The notes under the pieces were generated by a model. That model was not told the origin of the DNA and ran no database searches. It saw only the letters and a program-made list of their open reading frames with translations. DNA of 64,000 nt, from positions 3,746,501 to 3,810,500 of the forward strand of contig NZ_CP119967.1 in the NCBI RefSeq assembly GCF_029543085.1, read 5' to 3'. Positions 8,388 to 16,301 of this stretch are shown piece by piece; the stretch's first letter is position 1; every line of letters starts with the position of its first letter. The stretch is from Pseudomonas sp. A34-9. Its GTDB lineage: Bacteria > Pseudomonadota > Gammaproteobacteria > Pseudomonadales > Pseudomonadaceae. Both the position numbers and the translations under genes were made by a program.

Positions 8388-8864
8388 ATGAACGCCATCG
8401 ACCTTCTCAAAGCCGATCATGCAAAAGTCAAAGACATCCTCAGCCAACTGAGCGAATCAACCGAACGCGCGCTGAAAAAACGTGTCGAGCTGTTGGGCAA
8501 ACTGGAAATGGAAATCTCCATCCATACCCGCCTCGAAGAAGAAATCCTCTACCCCGCGTTCAAGGCCGCCGGCAGCAAGGAACAGGACATCATGTACTTC
8601 GAAGCCAAGGAAGAACACCGCACCGTCGACTCACTGGTACTGCCCGATCTGAAACTGACCGATCCGGGCACCCCGGAGTTTTCCGGCCGGGTGAAAGTGG
8701 TCAAGGAACTGCTGGAGCACCATATCGAAGAGGAAGAAACGGAAATGTTTCCTCAGGCGAAAAAGCTCTTGGGCAAGGAAAAACTCGAAGAGCTGGGCGC
8801 ACAGATGGAAGCCATGAAAGCCAGCTACAAGAAGGAAATGGCTGCCGGGAATATGGCTGCTTAA
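8388..8864 (+). CDS. Hemerythrin HHE-domain protein
   Basis: A 158-residue helical protein with the diiron ligand pattern of hemerythrin-like domains: His11 (KADHAKV), His46 and Glu50 (SIHTRLEEE), His77 (EEHRTVD), and His111/His112 with the acidic run HHIEEEETEMF. Such proteins bind O2, NO or iron and are linked to oxidative or nitrosative stress. The C-terminal 30 residues form a charged helix. It has its own terminator and a candidate sigma-54 promoter, so it is probably monocistronic. Confidence 0.85.
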   Translation: MNAIDLLKADHAKVKDILSQLSESTERALKKRVELLGKLEMEISIHTRLEEEILYPAFKAAGSKEQDIMYFEAKEEHRTVDSLVLPDLKLTDPGTPEFSGRVKVVKELLEHHIEEEETEMFPQAKKLLGKEKLEELGAQMEAMKASYKKEMAAGNMAA

Positions 8865-9259
8865 ACCGTTACACGCGTTCGAGCCCGGCTTTGGCCGGGC
8901 TTTTTTCTGTCGGCAAATTGCGCGCACGCCTCGCTGATCACCGCGCCAACATCGGCGTACCGTTTGACGAAGCGCGGCAGGTGCGCGCCGCCCAGCCCCA
9001 GCACATCTTCGGTGACCAGCACCTGCCCGTCGCAGGCCGGTGAGGCGCCAATGCCGATGGTGGGCATTTTCGAGTCCAGCGTAATCTGCCGCGCCACGCC
9101 CTCGGCCACGGAATCGCCGACCAGAATGAAGTCGACAATGGGGTCGATCAGCGTGGCGATACTGCTGGAATACGCCGTCAGCGAGACGATTTTCTGTTGG
9201 CCTTTCATGGTGACCAATTGCGGTACGGTGAGGCGTTTGGTGCGGGTATGCAGGCTCAT
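8861..9259 (-). pseudogene. panB: panB remnant with large in-frame internal deletion
   Basis: The 132-residue frame begins like ketopantoate hydroxymethyltransferase (PanB): TVPQLVTMKGQQKIVSLTAY, then ILVGDSVAEGV. It then jumps to the C-terminal part ITLDSKMPTIGIGASPACDG and GLGGAHLPRFVKRYADV. Full PanB is about 264 residues; by comparison with E. coli PanB from memory, roughly 125 residues between the VGDS motif and the GIGAG region are missing, including most of the active-site barrel. The frame is kept and the ribosome binding site GGAGGATC is intact. The C-terminus runs into the hemerythrin terminator sequence. It is very unlikely to be an active enzyme; a normal panB would be elsewhere. 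Confidence 0.8.
8881..8906 (+). terminator. Rho-independent terminator of the hemerythrin gene
   Basis: The stem GCCCGGC-TTTG-GCCGGGC is followed by six T residues, 17 bp after the hemerythrin stop codon. The same bases form the 3' tail of the opposite-strand panB remnant. Confidence 0.88.
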
Positions 9260-9523
9260 GGGCGATCCTCCGAGGCTGCCGTCCGTGAACGATAAATGTC
9301 GCCAGATTGAATGCGTAACGCTTCCATACAGTGCCCAATTCCAAAAGATTCGAGCGCTCGATTATTGGTCTGACGCCGAAACATTCAATGCACAGATAGG
9401 CCCGAAAAAGCGACCCAGGTGCACCCTGCTTCGTTGAAATGTCCGCAGGATCCCGGATGCTTTATTTCGCCGTTTACCGCAGGATGCGAAGCTTGTGAAC
9501 ACACCCAAGGGGCAATTTTTATC

Positions 9524-10033
9524 ATGGAAGAAATCATCACCTACCGCACAGCCACTGCCGCCGATGCGCTGGCAATGAGCGAACTGGGCCAATTGCTCAA
9601 CTCGGTCCACCACGCCGCCCGCCCCGATATCTACGCCGCCGCGACGGAGGATTTTGCCCGCGACTTGCCGCACTGGGCGGGCGTATTCGAGAAGCCCGGT
9701 CAGATCGCCTTCCTCGCCAGCACGGGTGACCGTCCTGTTGCGTTCATTACCGCGAACCTGTCCGCCAGCTCCGGCCCGCTGATGCAGCCGCAGAACGTGG
9801 TGCGCATCGGCTCGGTGTGTGTCGCCGAGCCGTTCTGGGGCAAAGGCATTGGCCGCGCGCTGATTCAACGGGTTAAAGACTGGGCCATCGAGCAAAATGC
9901 GCAGGACTTGCGCCTGACGGTCTGGCCTTTCAACGAGCGCGCGGTGCGCATGTATGCCGAGTTCGGCTTCGAGAGCCGAGCCCTGGAGATGGGCGTTCGA
10001 TTGCAAGGAGCGAACACATCCGATGATGAATAA
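9524..10033 (+). CDS. GNAT family N-acetyltransferase
   Basis: A 169-residue acetyltransferase. The fold is recognised from the opening ITYRTATAADALAMSEL, the acetyl-CoA loop VAEPFWGKGIGRALIQ (the R/Q-x-x-G-x-G/A type) and the late WPFNERAVRMYAEFGFE motif. The ATG at 9524 is chosen because it starts exactly at the family's first strand; the frame is open upstream but without similarity. The acceptor substrate is unknown. The last 11 bp overlap the next gene, so the two are coupled. Confidence 0.82.
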   Translation: MEEIITYRTATAADALAMSELGQLLNSVHHAARPDIYAAATEDFARDLPHWAGVFEKPGQIAFLASTGDRPVAFITANLSASSGPLMQPQNVVRIGSVCVAEPFWGKGIGRALIQRVKDWAIEQNAQDLRLTVWPFNERAVRMYAEFGFESRALEMGVRLQGANTSDDE

Positions 10034-10715
10034 CCGTAAACAGCTCCATCAGCAGGGTTTCGCCCTGCTCCGTCGCGCCATACCCGCCGAGTGGCTGGAC
10101 GACCTGCGCCAGGCGTTCGATGCGGGTGTACTGCCGTCGGATCGCTGGCCCGTCCCACGGGGTCAGGACTGGCGTCATTCGCTGCTCGATGAGCATGCGA
10201 GCGTGCGCGCGGTGTGCCGTCTGCCAGCGGTGTTGGCCGTAGTGGGTGAGCTGATCGCGGAGCGCTTCTTTCTCTCTCAGGTCGAGGGTCGCGAACCGCT
10301 TTCGGGTGGCGGCCATCAGCAACTGCATCGCGACTTGTCCGCGCAACGCCCCGGCGACTGCGTGGCGGCCCTGGCTTTTTTCGATGACTATGGCAACCAC
10401 AATGGCGCGACCCGTATCGTCCCCGGCAGCCATCGGCCCGCGCCCGGAGCGCCGCCCGCCGATGTCCATGATGAGACGCGATCAGTCCAGCTCACGGGCC
10501 GTGCGGGTGACATTCTGCTGTTCGATGTCGACCTGCTGCATGCCGGCAGCCGGAATCTGTCGGGCGCGCGCCGACGCTCGATGCTGATCAACTATTGGGC
10601 CGAGCCGCTGTACGCGTCTCACCGACAAACCGTGGCCCTGCGAAATATCCACATGGACCCTATCGAATGGTTCGATCCTGCCGACAACATCCTGGTGGAC
10701 ACCGAGAGGTTTTAA
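10023..10715 (+). CDS. Phytanoyl-CoA dioxygenase-family Fe(II)/2-oxoglutarate oxygenase
   Basis: A 230-residue protein with the metal triad of 2-oxoglutarate oxygenases: His102-x-Asp104 (QQLHRDLS) and distal His173 (DLLHAGSRN), followed by an arginine-rich strand (GARRRSML) that would bind 2-oxoglutarate. PGSHRPAPG and GDILLFD are typical of the phytanoyl-CoA hydroxylase (PhyH) family. The substrate is unknown. Its start overlaps the acetyltransferase stop, so an acetylating and a hydroxylating enzyme are made together and may act on the same small molecule. Two adjacent ATGs (10023 and 10026) are possible starts. Confidence 0.8.
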   Translation: MMNNRKQLHQQGFALLRRAIPAEWLDDLRQAFDAGVLPSDRWPVPRGQDWRHSLLDEHASVRAVCRLPAVLAVVGELIAERFFLSQVEGREPLSGGGHQQLHRDLSAQRPGDCVAALAFFDDYGNHNGATRIVPGSHRPAPGAPPADVHDETRSVQLTGRAGDILLFDVDLLHAGSRNLSGARRRSMLINYWAEPLYASHRQTVALRNIHMDPIEWFDPADNILVDTERF

Positions 10716-10773
10716 CCGCGCAAGTCCATCACGTATAAAGCCACTGTCAATGACGATTCAAGAGGCTGCACCC

Positions 10774-12315
10774 ATGAGCAATGCCTGGAACGAAGGTTAT
10801 TTCACCGACGAAGGCTACACCTACAGCTATAGCCGGGAAATCAATCCGGTATTCCAGCGTTATTGCCTGTTGTTGCGCGGCTTTGCCGGCCTGGACAATC
10901 CCGACGGTTACCACTGCGAACTCGGGTTTGGTCAGGGTGTTTCAATCAATATTCACGCCACGGCCAACCCGGCCGGCTTCGTCGGTACGGACTTCCACCC
11001 CGGTCAGGCGGCCCATGCCATTGAACTCGCAGCGCTCGGCAACAACGGTGCGCAGCTGTACGACGACAGCTTCGAGCAACTGCTGGCGCGCGATGATTTG
11101 CCGCCGTTCGACAGCATCAGTCTGCATGGCATCTGGACCTGGGTCAGCCGTGACAATCAGAAGCTGATCGTCGAATTCGCCCGACGCCACCTCAAACCGG
11201 GTGGTCATCTGTACGTCAGCTATAACGCATTCCCGGGCTGGTCGCCTTCAGCGCCGCTGCGCCAGTTGTTCAGCCTGCACGACCGCTTTGCCAATCACTC
11301 GACGCGGCCGGATCAGCGCATCGATGCTGCGTTGCAGTTTTCCGAAGCGCTGCTGGCGGCCAATCCCAAGTACGCCATTGCCGCGCCGCACTTGGGGGCC
11401 AGGCTGCAAACCATCAAAGGCCAGGACCGTCAGTACGTCGCCCATGAATATTTCAATCGCGACTGGAACTGCATGTATTTCGCCGACATGGTTGATGCGC
11501 TGGCCCCGGCCAAGCTCGATTACGTCACGACGGCGGTGCCGATGGATTCGGTCGATGCACTCAATCTGAGCGCCGAAGGCCTGGCCTTTCTCGACGGTAT
11601 CGAGCACCCGATAATGCGCGAGCAGGCGCGTGACTACTTCGTCAACCAGGCTTTCCGTCGCGATCTGTATGTGCGCGGTGCCAACCCCCTCTGCGCCGCC
11701 GAGCGCCGGTCGCGCATGCTCAATACGCGATTTGTGCTGATGCAACCGACAGAAAACGTAGCGTCCAGCGTTACCGGGCCGGCGGGCGAGGCATCACTGC
11801 AAGCGGAAATTTACCGCCCGCTCCTCAAAGCACTTGCGGACCAGACGTATGAAGCCAAAACGATGCAGCAATTGTTCGATGCCGTGTCGCCAATGGCTTA
11901 TGACGACCTGGAACAGGCCATCGCCATCCTGGTCGGCATGGGTGCGGTCGCCCCTTGCCAGAGCGAAGCCGCCGAGGCGCAGGTATACGAACGCTGCGCC
12001 GCGTTCAACTTGCAACTGTGCAAGCGCGCGCTGTTCAACGCCGACATTCAGGTGTTGAGCAGTCCGGTTACCGGTGGTGGCGTCACGGTCACTCGCTTCC
12101 AGCAACTGTTCCTGATTGCCATCCGCCAAGGCAAACAGCACCCGGCAGAATGGGCGCAACTGGCATGGAGCGTCATCGCCGATCAAAACGAAGTGTTGGT
12201 CAAGGACGGCAAACCGCTGACCACCGCCGAGGCCAACATCGCCGCGCTGACCGAACAGGCTCAGGCTTTTGCCGAGCAATCGCTGATCGTGCTGAGTGCG
12301 TTGAAGATCGTCTGA
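10774..12315 (+). CDS. SAM-dependent methyltransferase with methyltransferase regulatory domain
   Basis: A 513-residue protein with an N-terminal class I methyltransferase. Motif I CELGFGQG lies near residues 48-55, GTDFHPGQA carries the acidic residue after strand 2, and LKPGGHLYVSYN is the post-motif strand. The region from about residue 215 matches the methyltransferase regulatory domain seen in related proteobacterial proteins, followed by a helical C-terminus. The methyl acceptor is unknown. The start at 10774 (MSNAWNEGYF) has AAGAGG upstream; an ATG 24 bp earlier has no ribosome binding site. It follows the dioxygenase gene by about 60 bp. Confidence 0.8.
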   Translation: MSNAWNEGYFTDEGYTYSYSREINPVFQRYCLLLRGFAGLDNPDGYHCELGFGQGVSINIHATANPAGFVGTDFHPGQAAHAIELAALGNNGAQLYDDSFEQLLARDDLPPFDSISLHGIWTWVSRDNQKLIVEFARRHLKPGGHLYVSYNAFPGWSPSAPLRQLFSLHDRFANHSTRPDQRIDAALQFSEALLAANPKYAIAAPHLGARLQTIKGQDRQYVAHEYFNRDWNCMYFADMVDALAPAKLDYVTTAVPMDSVDALNLSAEGLAFLDGIEHPIMREQARDYFVNQAFRRDLYVRGANPLCAAERRSRMLNTRFVLMQPTENVASSVTGPAGEASLQAEIYRPLLKALADQTYEAKTMQQLFDAVSPMAYDDLEQAIAILVGMGAVAPCQSEAAEAQVYERCAAFNLQLCKRALFNADIQVLSSPVTGGGVTVTRFQQLFLIAIRQGKQHPAEWAQLAWSVIADQNEVLVKDGKPLTTAEANIAALTEQAQAFAEQSLIVLSALKIV

Positions 12316-12362
12316 AGCGAACTTCGTCGTGCCGCTCGACACCGGCCGGCAGGAGCTATTCC

Positions 12363-12824
12363 ATGGATTTGAAGTTCAGCCACATCGACGTACTGGTCAA
12401 GAACCTTGAAGAAGCCTGCGCCTATTACGCGCAGATCCTTAAGGCGCGAATCTCGACCACGCAGATCTGGAATCGCGGGGGCCTGCACGTGCGCTATGCC
12501 GTTGCGTTGATCGGCCAGGAACGCTTCATGCTGGTCCAGCCACTGGCGGGGAATCTCAAGGAACTCTTGGATACAGTGGGCGAAGGCATGATTTACCGCC
12601 ATTGCTACACGACCCCTGATATCGAACTGGCCTACGACGAACTGGTCGCCAGCGGGGTTCAGCCGGAGGACGAAAACGGCCAGCCGCTGACTCGCGAGAA
12701 CCTGCAATCGCCGTCCGGAACGCGCATCATCTGGCTGCCGAAACGCTTCGGACATTTCTCTATCGAGATCCTTGAAGAGCAGGCGCTGGGGACGTTTATC
12801 GAGAAGGCGTTTGCTTGCGAATGA
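12363..12824 (+). CDS. VOC-superfamily protein (glyoxalase / epimerase-like)
   Basis: A 153-residue vicinal-oxygen-chelate protein. It opens with the typical strand FSHIDVLVKNLEEACAYYA and ends with the paired module GTRIIWLPKRFGHFSIEILEE, in which the final Glu is a usual metal ligand. The layout is like methylmalonyl-CoA epimerase and glyoxalase I relatives, but the substrate cannot be told. AGGAG precedes the ATG. It follows the methyltransferase after 47 bp on the same strand. A longer overlapping frame upstream is a shadow of the methyltransferase. Confidence 0.78.
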   Translation: MDLKFSHIDVLVKNLEEACAYYAQILKARISTTQIWNRGGLHVRYAVALIGQERFMLVQPLAGNLKELLDTVGEGMIYRHCYTTPDIELAYDELVASGVQPEDENGQPLTRENLQSPSGTRIIWLPKRFGHFSIEILEEQALGTFIEKAFACE

Positions 12825-12890
12825 AACTCCGCCGGCCCTGATCGATACGTCTACGCTGTCTCCATCGCCACTACGCCTGGAGACTTCGCC

Positions 12891-13799
12891 ATGACCCGCC
12901 CGCTGCTGACTGGCTTCGCCCTGCTCGCCCTGTGTTTCCAGGTCCAGGCCGACGTCACGCCCTTCCCCGCCACCTTCCACACTCAGGACATCAAGGTCGA
13001 AGGCGCGACAATGCACGTGCGGGTCGGTGGCAAGGGTCCAGCCGTGGTGCTGTTGCATGGTTTCGGTGATACCGGCGACATGTGGGCGCCGCTGGCGGCG
13101 GATCTGGCGCGCGATCACACCGTGGTGGTACCAGATCTGCGCGGCATGGGTTTGTCATCGATTCCGCCGGGCGGCTACGACAAGAAGACCCAGGCCGGCG
13201 ACATTCGTCAGGTATTGAGCGCACTGAAGATCGAGCACTCGGTGGTCATCGGGCATGACATCGGCACCATGGTCGCGTTCGCCTATGCTGCGCGCTATCC
13301 CGAACTGACCGAGCGCCTGGTGGTGATGGATGCGCCCGTACCCGGCATCACACCGTGGAACGACATCGTTCGTTCGCCGATGCTCTGGCACTTCGACTTC
13401 GGCGGTGCCGACATGGAGCGCCTGGTCGCCGGGCGCGAACGCATCTACCTCGACCGTTTCTGGAATGAGTTCGCCGGCACCCCGGCCAAAGTCGATGAAG
13501 GCACCCGCCAGCATTACGCCAGGCTCTACGCCCGCCCCGGTGCCATGCATGCCGCTTTCGCGCAGTTCCGCAGCATTCGTCAGGACGCCCTCGACAACGC
13601 TCCCGTCCTGCAGAAACACTTGAGCATGCCGGTGCTGGCCGTGGGCGGTGAAAAGTCCTTCGGCAACAATGAAGCGATCGTCATGCGCAATGCTGCCGAC
13701 AACGTCACCGAGGTGGTCATTCCAGCAGCCGGACATTGGTTGATGGAAGAAGCCCCGGCACCGACCATCAAGGCTGTACGCGACTTCATCGCAATGTGA
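12891..13799 (+). CDS. Secreted Cif-like alpha/beta hydrolase with Asp nucleophile
   Basis: A 302-residue alpha/beta hydrolase with a signal peptide (cleavage near VQA-D). The nucleophile elbow is GHDIG (Asp123), not Ser, and the late His282 (AGHWLMEE) completes a haloalkane-dehalogenase/epoxide-hydrolase type site. Around it MDAPVPG (147), LWHFDF (His167) and AGRERIYLDRF line up well with P. aeruginosa Cif, the secreted epoxide hydrolase. As I recall Cif, its ring-opening Tyr239 falls on Phe226 here and Glu153 on Asp147, so the chemistry may differ. GGAGACTTCGCC precedes the ATG. The product should be periplasmic or exported. Confidence 0.8.
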   Translation: MTRPLLTGFALLALCFQVQADVTPFPATFHTQDIKVEGATMHVRVGGKGPAVVLLHGFGDTGDMWAPLAADLARDHTVVVPDLRGMGLSSIPPGGYDKKTQAGDIRQVLSALKIEHSVVIGHDIGTMVAFAYAARYPELTERLVVMDAPVPGITPWNDIVRSPMLWHFDFGGADMERLVAGRERIYLDRFWNEFAGTPAKVDEGTRQHYARLYARPGAMHAAFAQFRSIRQDALDNAPVLQKHLSMPVLAVGGEKSFGNNEAIVMRNAADNVTEVVIPAAGHWLMEEAPAPTIKAVRDFIAM

Positions 13800-13867
13800 G
13801 GAATTGGCATTGCCTTGGCCCGAGGCATACGTCAGGATTCGCCCCCTTTCGAGCGAAAGGAGCAAAC

Positions 13868-14191
13868 GTGGAGCGTCTATTCGTTTATGGAACCCTGGGA
13901 CCAGGGCGCCCGAATGAGCATGTCATGCTGAACATCGGCGGAACCTGGCAAACCGCCTCGCTCAAGGGCCGCTTGGCCCAGGCAGGCTTGGGCGCGGAAA
14001 TGGGTTTCCCGGGGCTGGTGATTGCGGACGATGGCGACGATATCCAAGGCTACGTTTTCTCGTCTGACAACTTCGCCGCCCATTGGGCGGGCCTCGATGA
14101 GTTCGAAGGCACCGAGTACCAGCGTGTGCTGACGCAGGTGACGCTGGCTGACGGCTCGACCCTTGATGCGTACGTTTACGCCCTTCGCTAG
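13868..14191 (+). CDS. Gamma-glutamylcyclotransferase-fold protein (AIG2-like)
   Basis: A 107-residue protein of the GGCT-like family. The signature VYGTL is at residues 6-10, and the acidic catalytic region LDEFEGTEYQR follows near residue 76. These enzymes cleave gamma-glutamyl amines or peptides to 5-oxoproline. The start is a GTG at 13868 because AAAGGAG lies at the right distance, and the family begins directly with the RLFVYGTL strand. It is probably in the same transcript as the following DUF2986 gene, 33 bp downstream. Confidence 0.85.
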   Translation: MERLFVYGTLGPGRPNEHVMLNIGGTWQTASLKGRLAQAGLGAEMGFPGLVIADDGDDIQGYVFSSDNFAAHWAGLDEFEGTEYQRVLTQVTLADGSTLDAYVYALR

Positions 14192-14224
14192 TCGATATTC
14201 AAACTTGTAGCCCGGACAGAAAAC

Positions 14225-14383
14225 ATGAATCGCCAAAAGAAACTCAAGCAGTTGTTCAAGGAAAAGGCCAAAAAGGCCAGCGCCAAACTGGCGCCGAAAA
14301 AGCCCAAATACATCAGCAAGGCTGATCGGGCGAAACTGGAGGCGGAGGCTGCTGCGCAATCCGTCGATACCCGCGAGAGCTGA
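14225..14383 (+). CDS. Small lysine-rich DUF2986-type protein
   Basis: A 52-residue, very basic protein (about one third Lys/Arg). It matches the short DUF2986 family, which begins MNRxKK and carries the motif PKYISKADRAKLEAE near its C-terminus. Its function is unknown; such a composition would suit RNA or ribosome contact, but that is inference. It lies between the cyclotransferase gene and the convergent DJ-1 gene, whose stop is 8 bp away. Confidence 0.75.
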   Translation: MNRQKKLKQLFKEKAKKASAKLAPKKPKYISKADRAKLEAEAAAQSVDTRES

Positions 14384-14391
14384 TCGCAGCC

Positions 14392-14988
14392 TTACAAGAA
14401 CGGCGAAATATTGGCCAGCGCCCGCTCGATGTAGAGGTCTTTCTCCGCCACCGGCGCCACGTAATGCAGCGCATTGCGCGCGGCCTCCACACTGACAAGA
14501 CGGGCGATGAACCAGGCCGCCAGATACTGCGAGGCCAGACAGCCGCCTGCGGTGGCGACATTCCCGCTGGCTGCAAACGGTTGATGGAGCACCGCTACGC
14601 CGGCCTCCTCGACCCACGGTTTAGTGATCAGATCGGTGCAGGCGGGAACGTCGTTGAGCAGTCCAAGCCTGGCCAGGACAAGCGTGCCGGAGCACTGAGC
14701 GCCGAGGAGCTGGCGCGCAGGATCAAGGCGCAGACGCGACATCAGTTCGGCATTGGCGACGACATCCCGGGTCAATCTTCCACTACCCACCAGCACAGCA
14801 TCGGCGTCGCAAGCTTCTTCCAGAGATACTTGCGCCTCAATCGTCAAGCCGTTCATCGACTGCACCTTGGCCGTGGGGCTGGCGATAGACACGCGCCAAC
14901 CCGGCTGTTGAACCCGGTTGAGAATGCCGAACGCAATCAGCGAATCGAGTTCGTTGAAACCTTCAAACGTCAGGATGGCGATGTGCAT
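14392..14988 (-). CDS. DJ-1/PfpI family protein
   Basis: A 198-residue class I glutamine-amidotransferase-like protein. It begins MHIAILTFEGFNELDS, with the conserved acidic residue of the DJ-1 site at Glu13, and has the nucleophile Cys99 in GAQCSGTLVLA. These proteins are glyoxalases, hydratases (isonitrile hydratase branch) or chaperone-like stress factors; the ELDS start and the length fit the isonitrile-hydratase-like branch best. The ATG at 14988 has GAGG upstream; a TTG 12 bp earlier is less likely. Confidence 0.78.
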   Translation of the reverse strand: MHIAILTFEGFNELDSLIAFGILNRVQQPGWRVSIASPTAKVQSMNGLTIEAQVSLEEACDADAVLVGSGRLTRDVVANAELMSRLRLDPARQLLGAQCSGTLVLARLGLLNDVPACTDLITKPWVEEAGVAVLHQPFAASGNVATAGGCLASQYLAAWFIARLVSVEAARNALHYVAPVAEKDLYIERALANISPFL

Positions 14989-15177
14989 GATGAGCCTCAA
15001 GCCAGATTACCGGAGGCTCATCGTAGAGTCGGCGAATCAGGACAATCAATAAATTGTCATGGATACATTGGCGCGGGTCCGTATGTTCACAACAGGCGCT
15101 GGAACGCAAGCATGGGCAAGCCAGCCCTCTGTGTCCAGAAGCGCTGGCCGGCTCTGCTGATTAATCAGGGACGATCA

Positions 15178-16062
15178 TTAATCCACGTTATCTTTTGAAT
15201 CATTGATCGCTGAAATGGTTTTGAACTCTACCTCTGGTCGAGTACCCACATACCCGTAATAGGTTTTAACCGCTTCGGATTTTCCGGGATACGGCTGTTC
15301 ATGGGCGACGGTTTTCAAGCTCAGGCCCATACTGCTGTGGAACGTTCCGCTGGCCTGAGCAGTCACCCCGCCGCCCTGTACGATGTAGCCGGAAGTGCTG
15401 ATGATGTTATGTTGAATACACTCGGAGAAAACTTGTTGAACCGGGATGAACCACAAATAGTGGTAATCACCGTTGTTGTTGATTGCGACTTTATTATTGA
15501 ACCAGATAGCAACATATCCTTGCAGCCAGACGTTACCGACCCACTGGGTGTTAAGCTCGGTGAAACTCAAGTCAACCTCACCCCAACCGTGGGTGTGCGG
15601 AGAAATTGGCACTTTAGTCGACGCACCATAGTTGGAGGCCTTGGACTCACTCGCTCCCTGCGTGGAAGACAGGGTCATTTCAACGGTACTGCTTGTTTCC
15701 GCGCCACCCACAAGAGGAATACCCGCGTTAGCTTTCACCGTGACGCCGACTTTGAGTTGTTCCGTAACGCTCCAGGTAAAAGTATCCGTCAACCCTTGTT
15801 GCAAGCTCACCACATGTTCAATGACCTGACCACCATCATTGATAGTGTCGTATTTGCCTAATAGAGCGCTGCCACCATCTTTCTGCACAAAACTCGAGTA
15901 CACCAGATCCTTCGGTGGTGTCACATTGGTTTGATACTGCATGTAGTTCCTGGTGTCTTTGTTACGGGCATATTGTGTGCTTTCAGTAAACCAGCAGGTT
16001 GTTCCGTACTGAGCAGTTTTCCAGCGCCCCCAAGCGTTCGTGATAGTGTCGATATCATTCAT
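15178..16062 (-). CDS. Aerolysin-superfamily (ETX/MTX2-like) pore-forming toxin candidate
   Basis: A 294-residue protein without a signal peptide. Residues 90-190 read like the pore module of ETX/MTX2-type toxins. A Thr/Ser-rich strand (TDTFTWSVTEQLKVGVTVKA) leads into alternating polar and nonpolar residues around 103-132, the amphipathic strands that form the beta-barrel, and then KVPISPHTHGW, which resembles the KVPPHT motif of the family. The N-terminal 60 residues (Trp-, Tyr- and Cys-bearing) would be the receptor-binding part. The ATG at 16062 is preceded by GGAG; another ATG at 16077 is not. Composition is AT-richer than the flanks. A LuxR-type regulator is divergent. Confidence 0.72.
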   Translation of the reverse strand: MNDIDTITNAWGRWKTAQYGTTCWFTESTQYARNKDTRNYMQYQTNVTPPKDLVYSSFVQKDGGSALLGKYDTINDGGQVIEHVVSLQQGLTDTFTWSVTEQLKVGVTVKANAGIPLVGGAETSSTVEMTLSSTQGASESKASNYGASTKVPISPHTHGWGEVDLSFTELNTQWVGNVWLQGYVAIWFNNKVAINNNGDYHYLWFIPVQQVFSECIQHNIISTSGYIVQGGGVTAQASGTFHSSMGLSLKTVAHEQPYPGKSEAVKTYYGYVGTRPEVEFKTISAINDSKDNVD

Positions 16063-16139
16063 GATAGTTTTCTCCATTATTTTTAGGCAGATTCTTTACC
16101 GTACTTTGCTGCGCATCAACGGCAGCCACGATCAGGGTG

Positions 16140-16185
16140 GTTGAAAAAAAAGCCCTTTAACTACTAATGTTGATAGTTTTTCAAC
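16140..16185. promoter_or_regulatory. Dyad symmetry in the toxin/LuxR divergent promoter region (lux-box-like)
   Basis: ACTACTAATGTTGATAGT at 16160-16177 is an 18-bp imperfect palindrome of the form ACTA..AA..TT..TAGT, the length and symmetry expected of a LuxR-family operator. It lies about 100 bp upstream of the toxin start and 125 bp upstream of the regulator start. A wider pair, GTTGAAAAA (16140-16148) and TTTTTCAAC (16177-16185), overlaps it. A further GGTTG...CAACC pair lies at 16236-16254. Binding is inferred. Confidence 0.45.
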
Positions 16186-16301
16186 GCATTCGTGTGCTAC
16201 GCGACCTTGCCGCTGAGGAAGACTTGCGCCTGTCTGGTTGAAAACTCTGCAACCTCTAGCTAGCCTGACGGTTCGCCCCTGATACCGAATCAAGGATAGA
16301 T

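Noticed and set aside
11955..12824. A long start for the VOC gene inside the methyltransferase gene
   Set aside because: Only the part from 12363 shows VOC motifs, and AGGAG precedes that ATG; the upstream part is a shadow frame.
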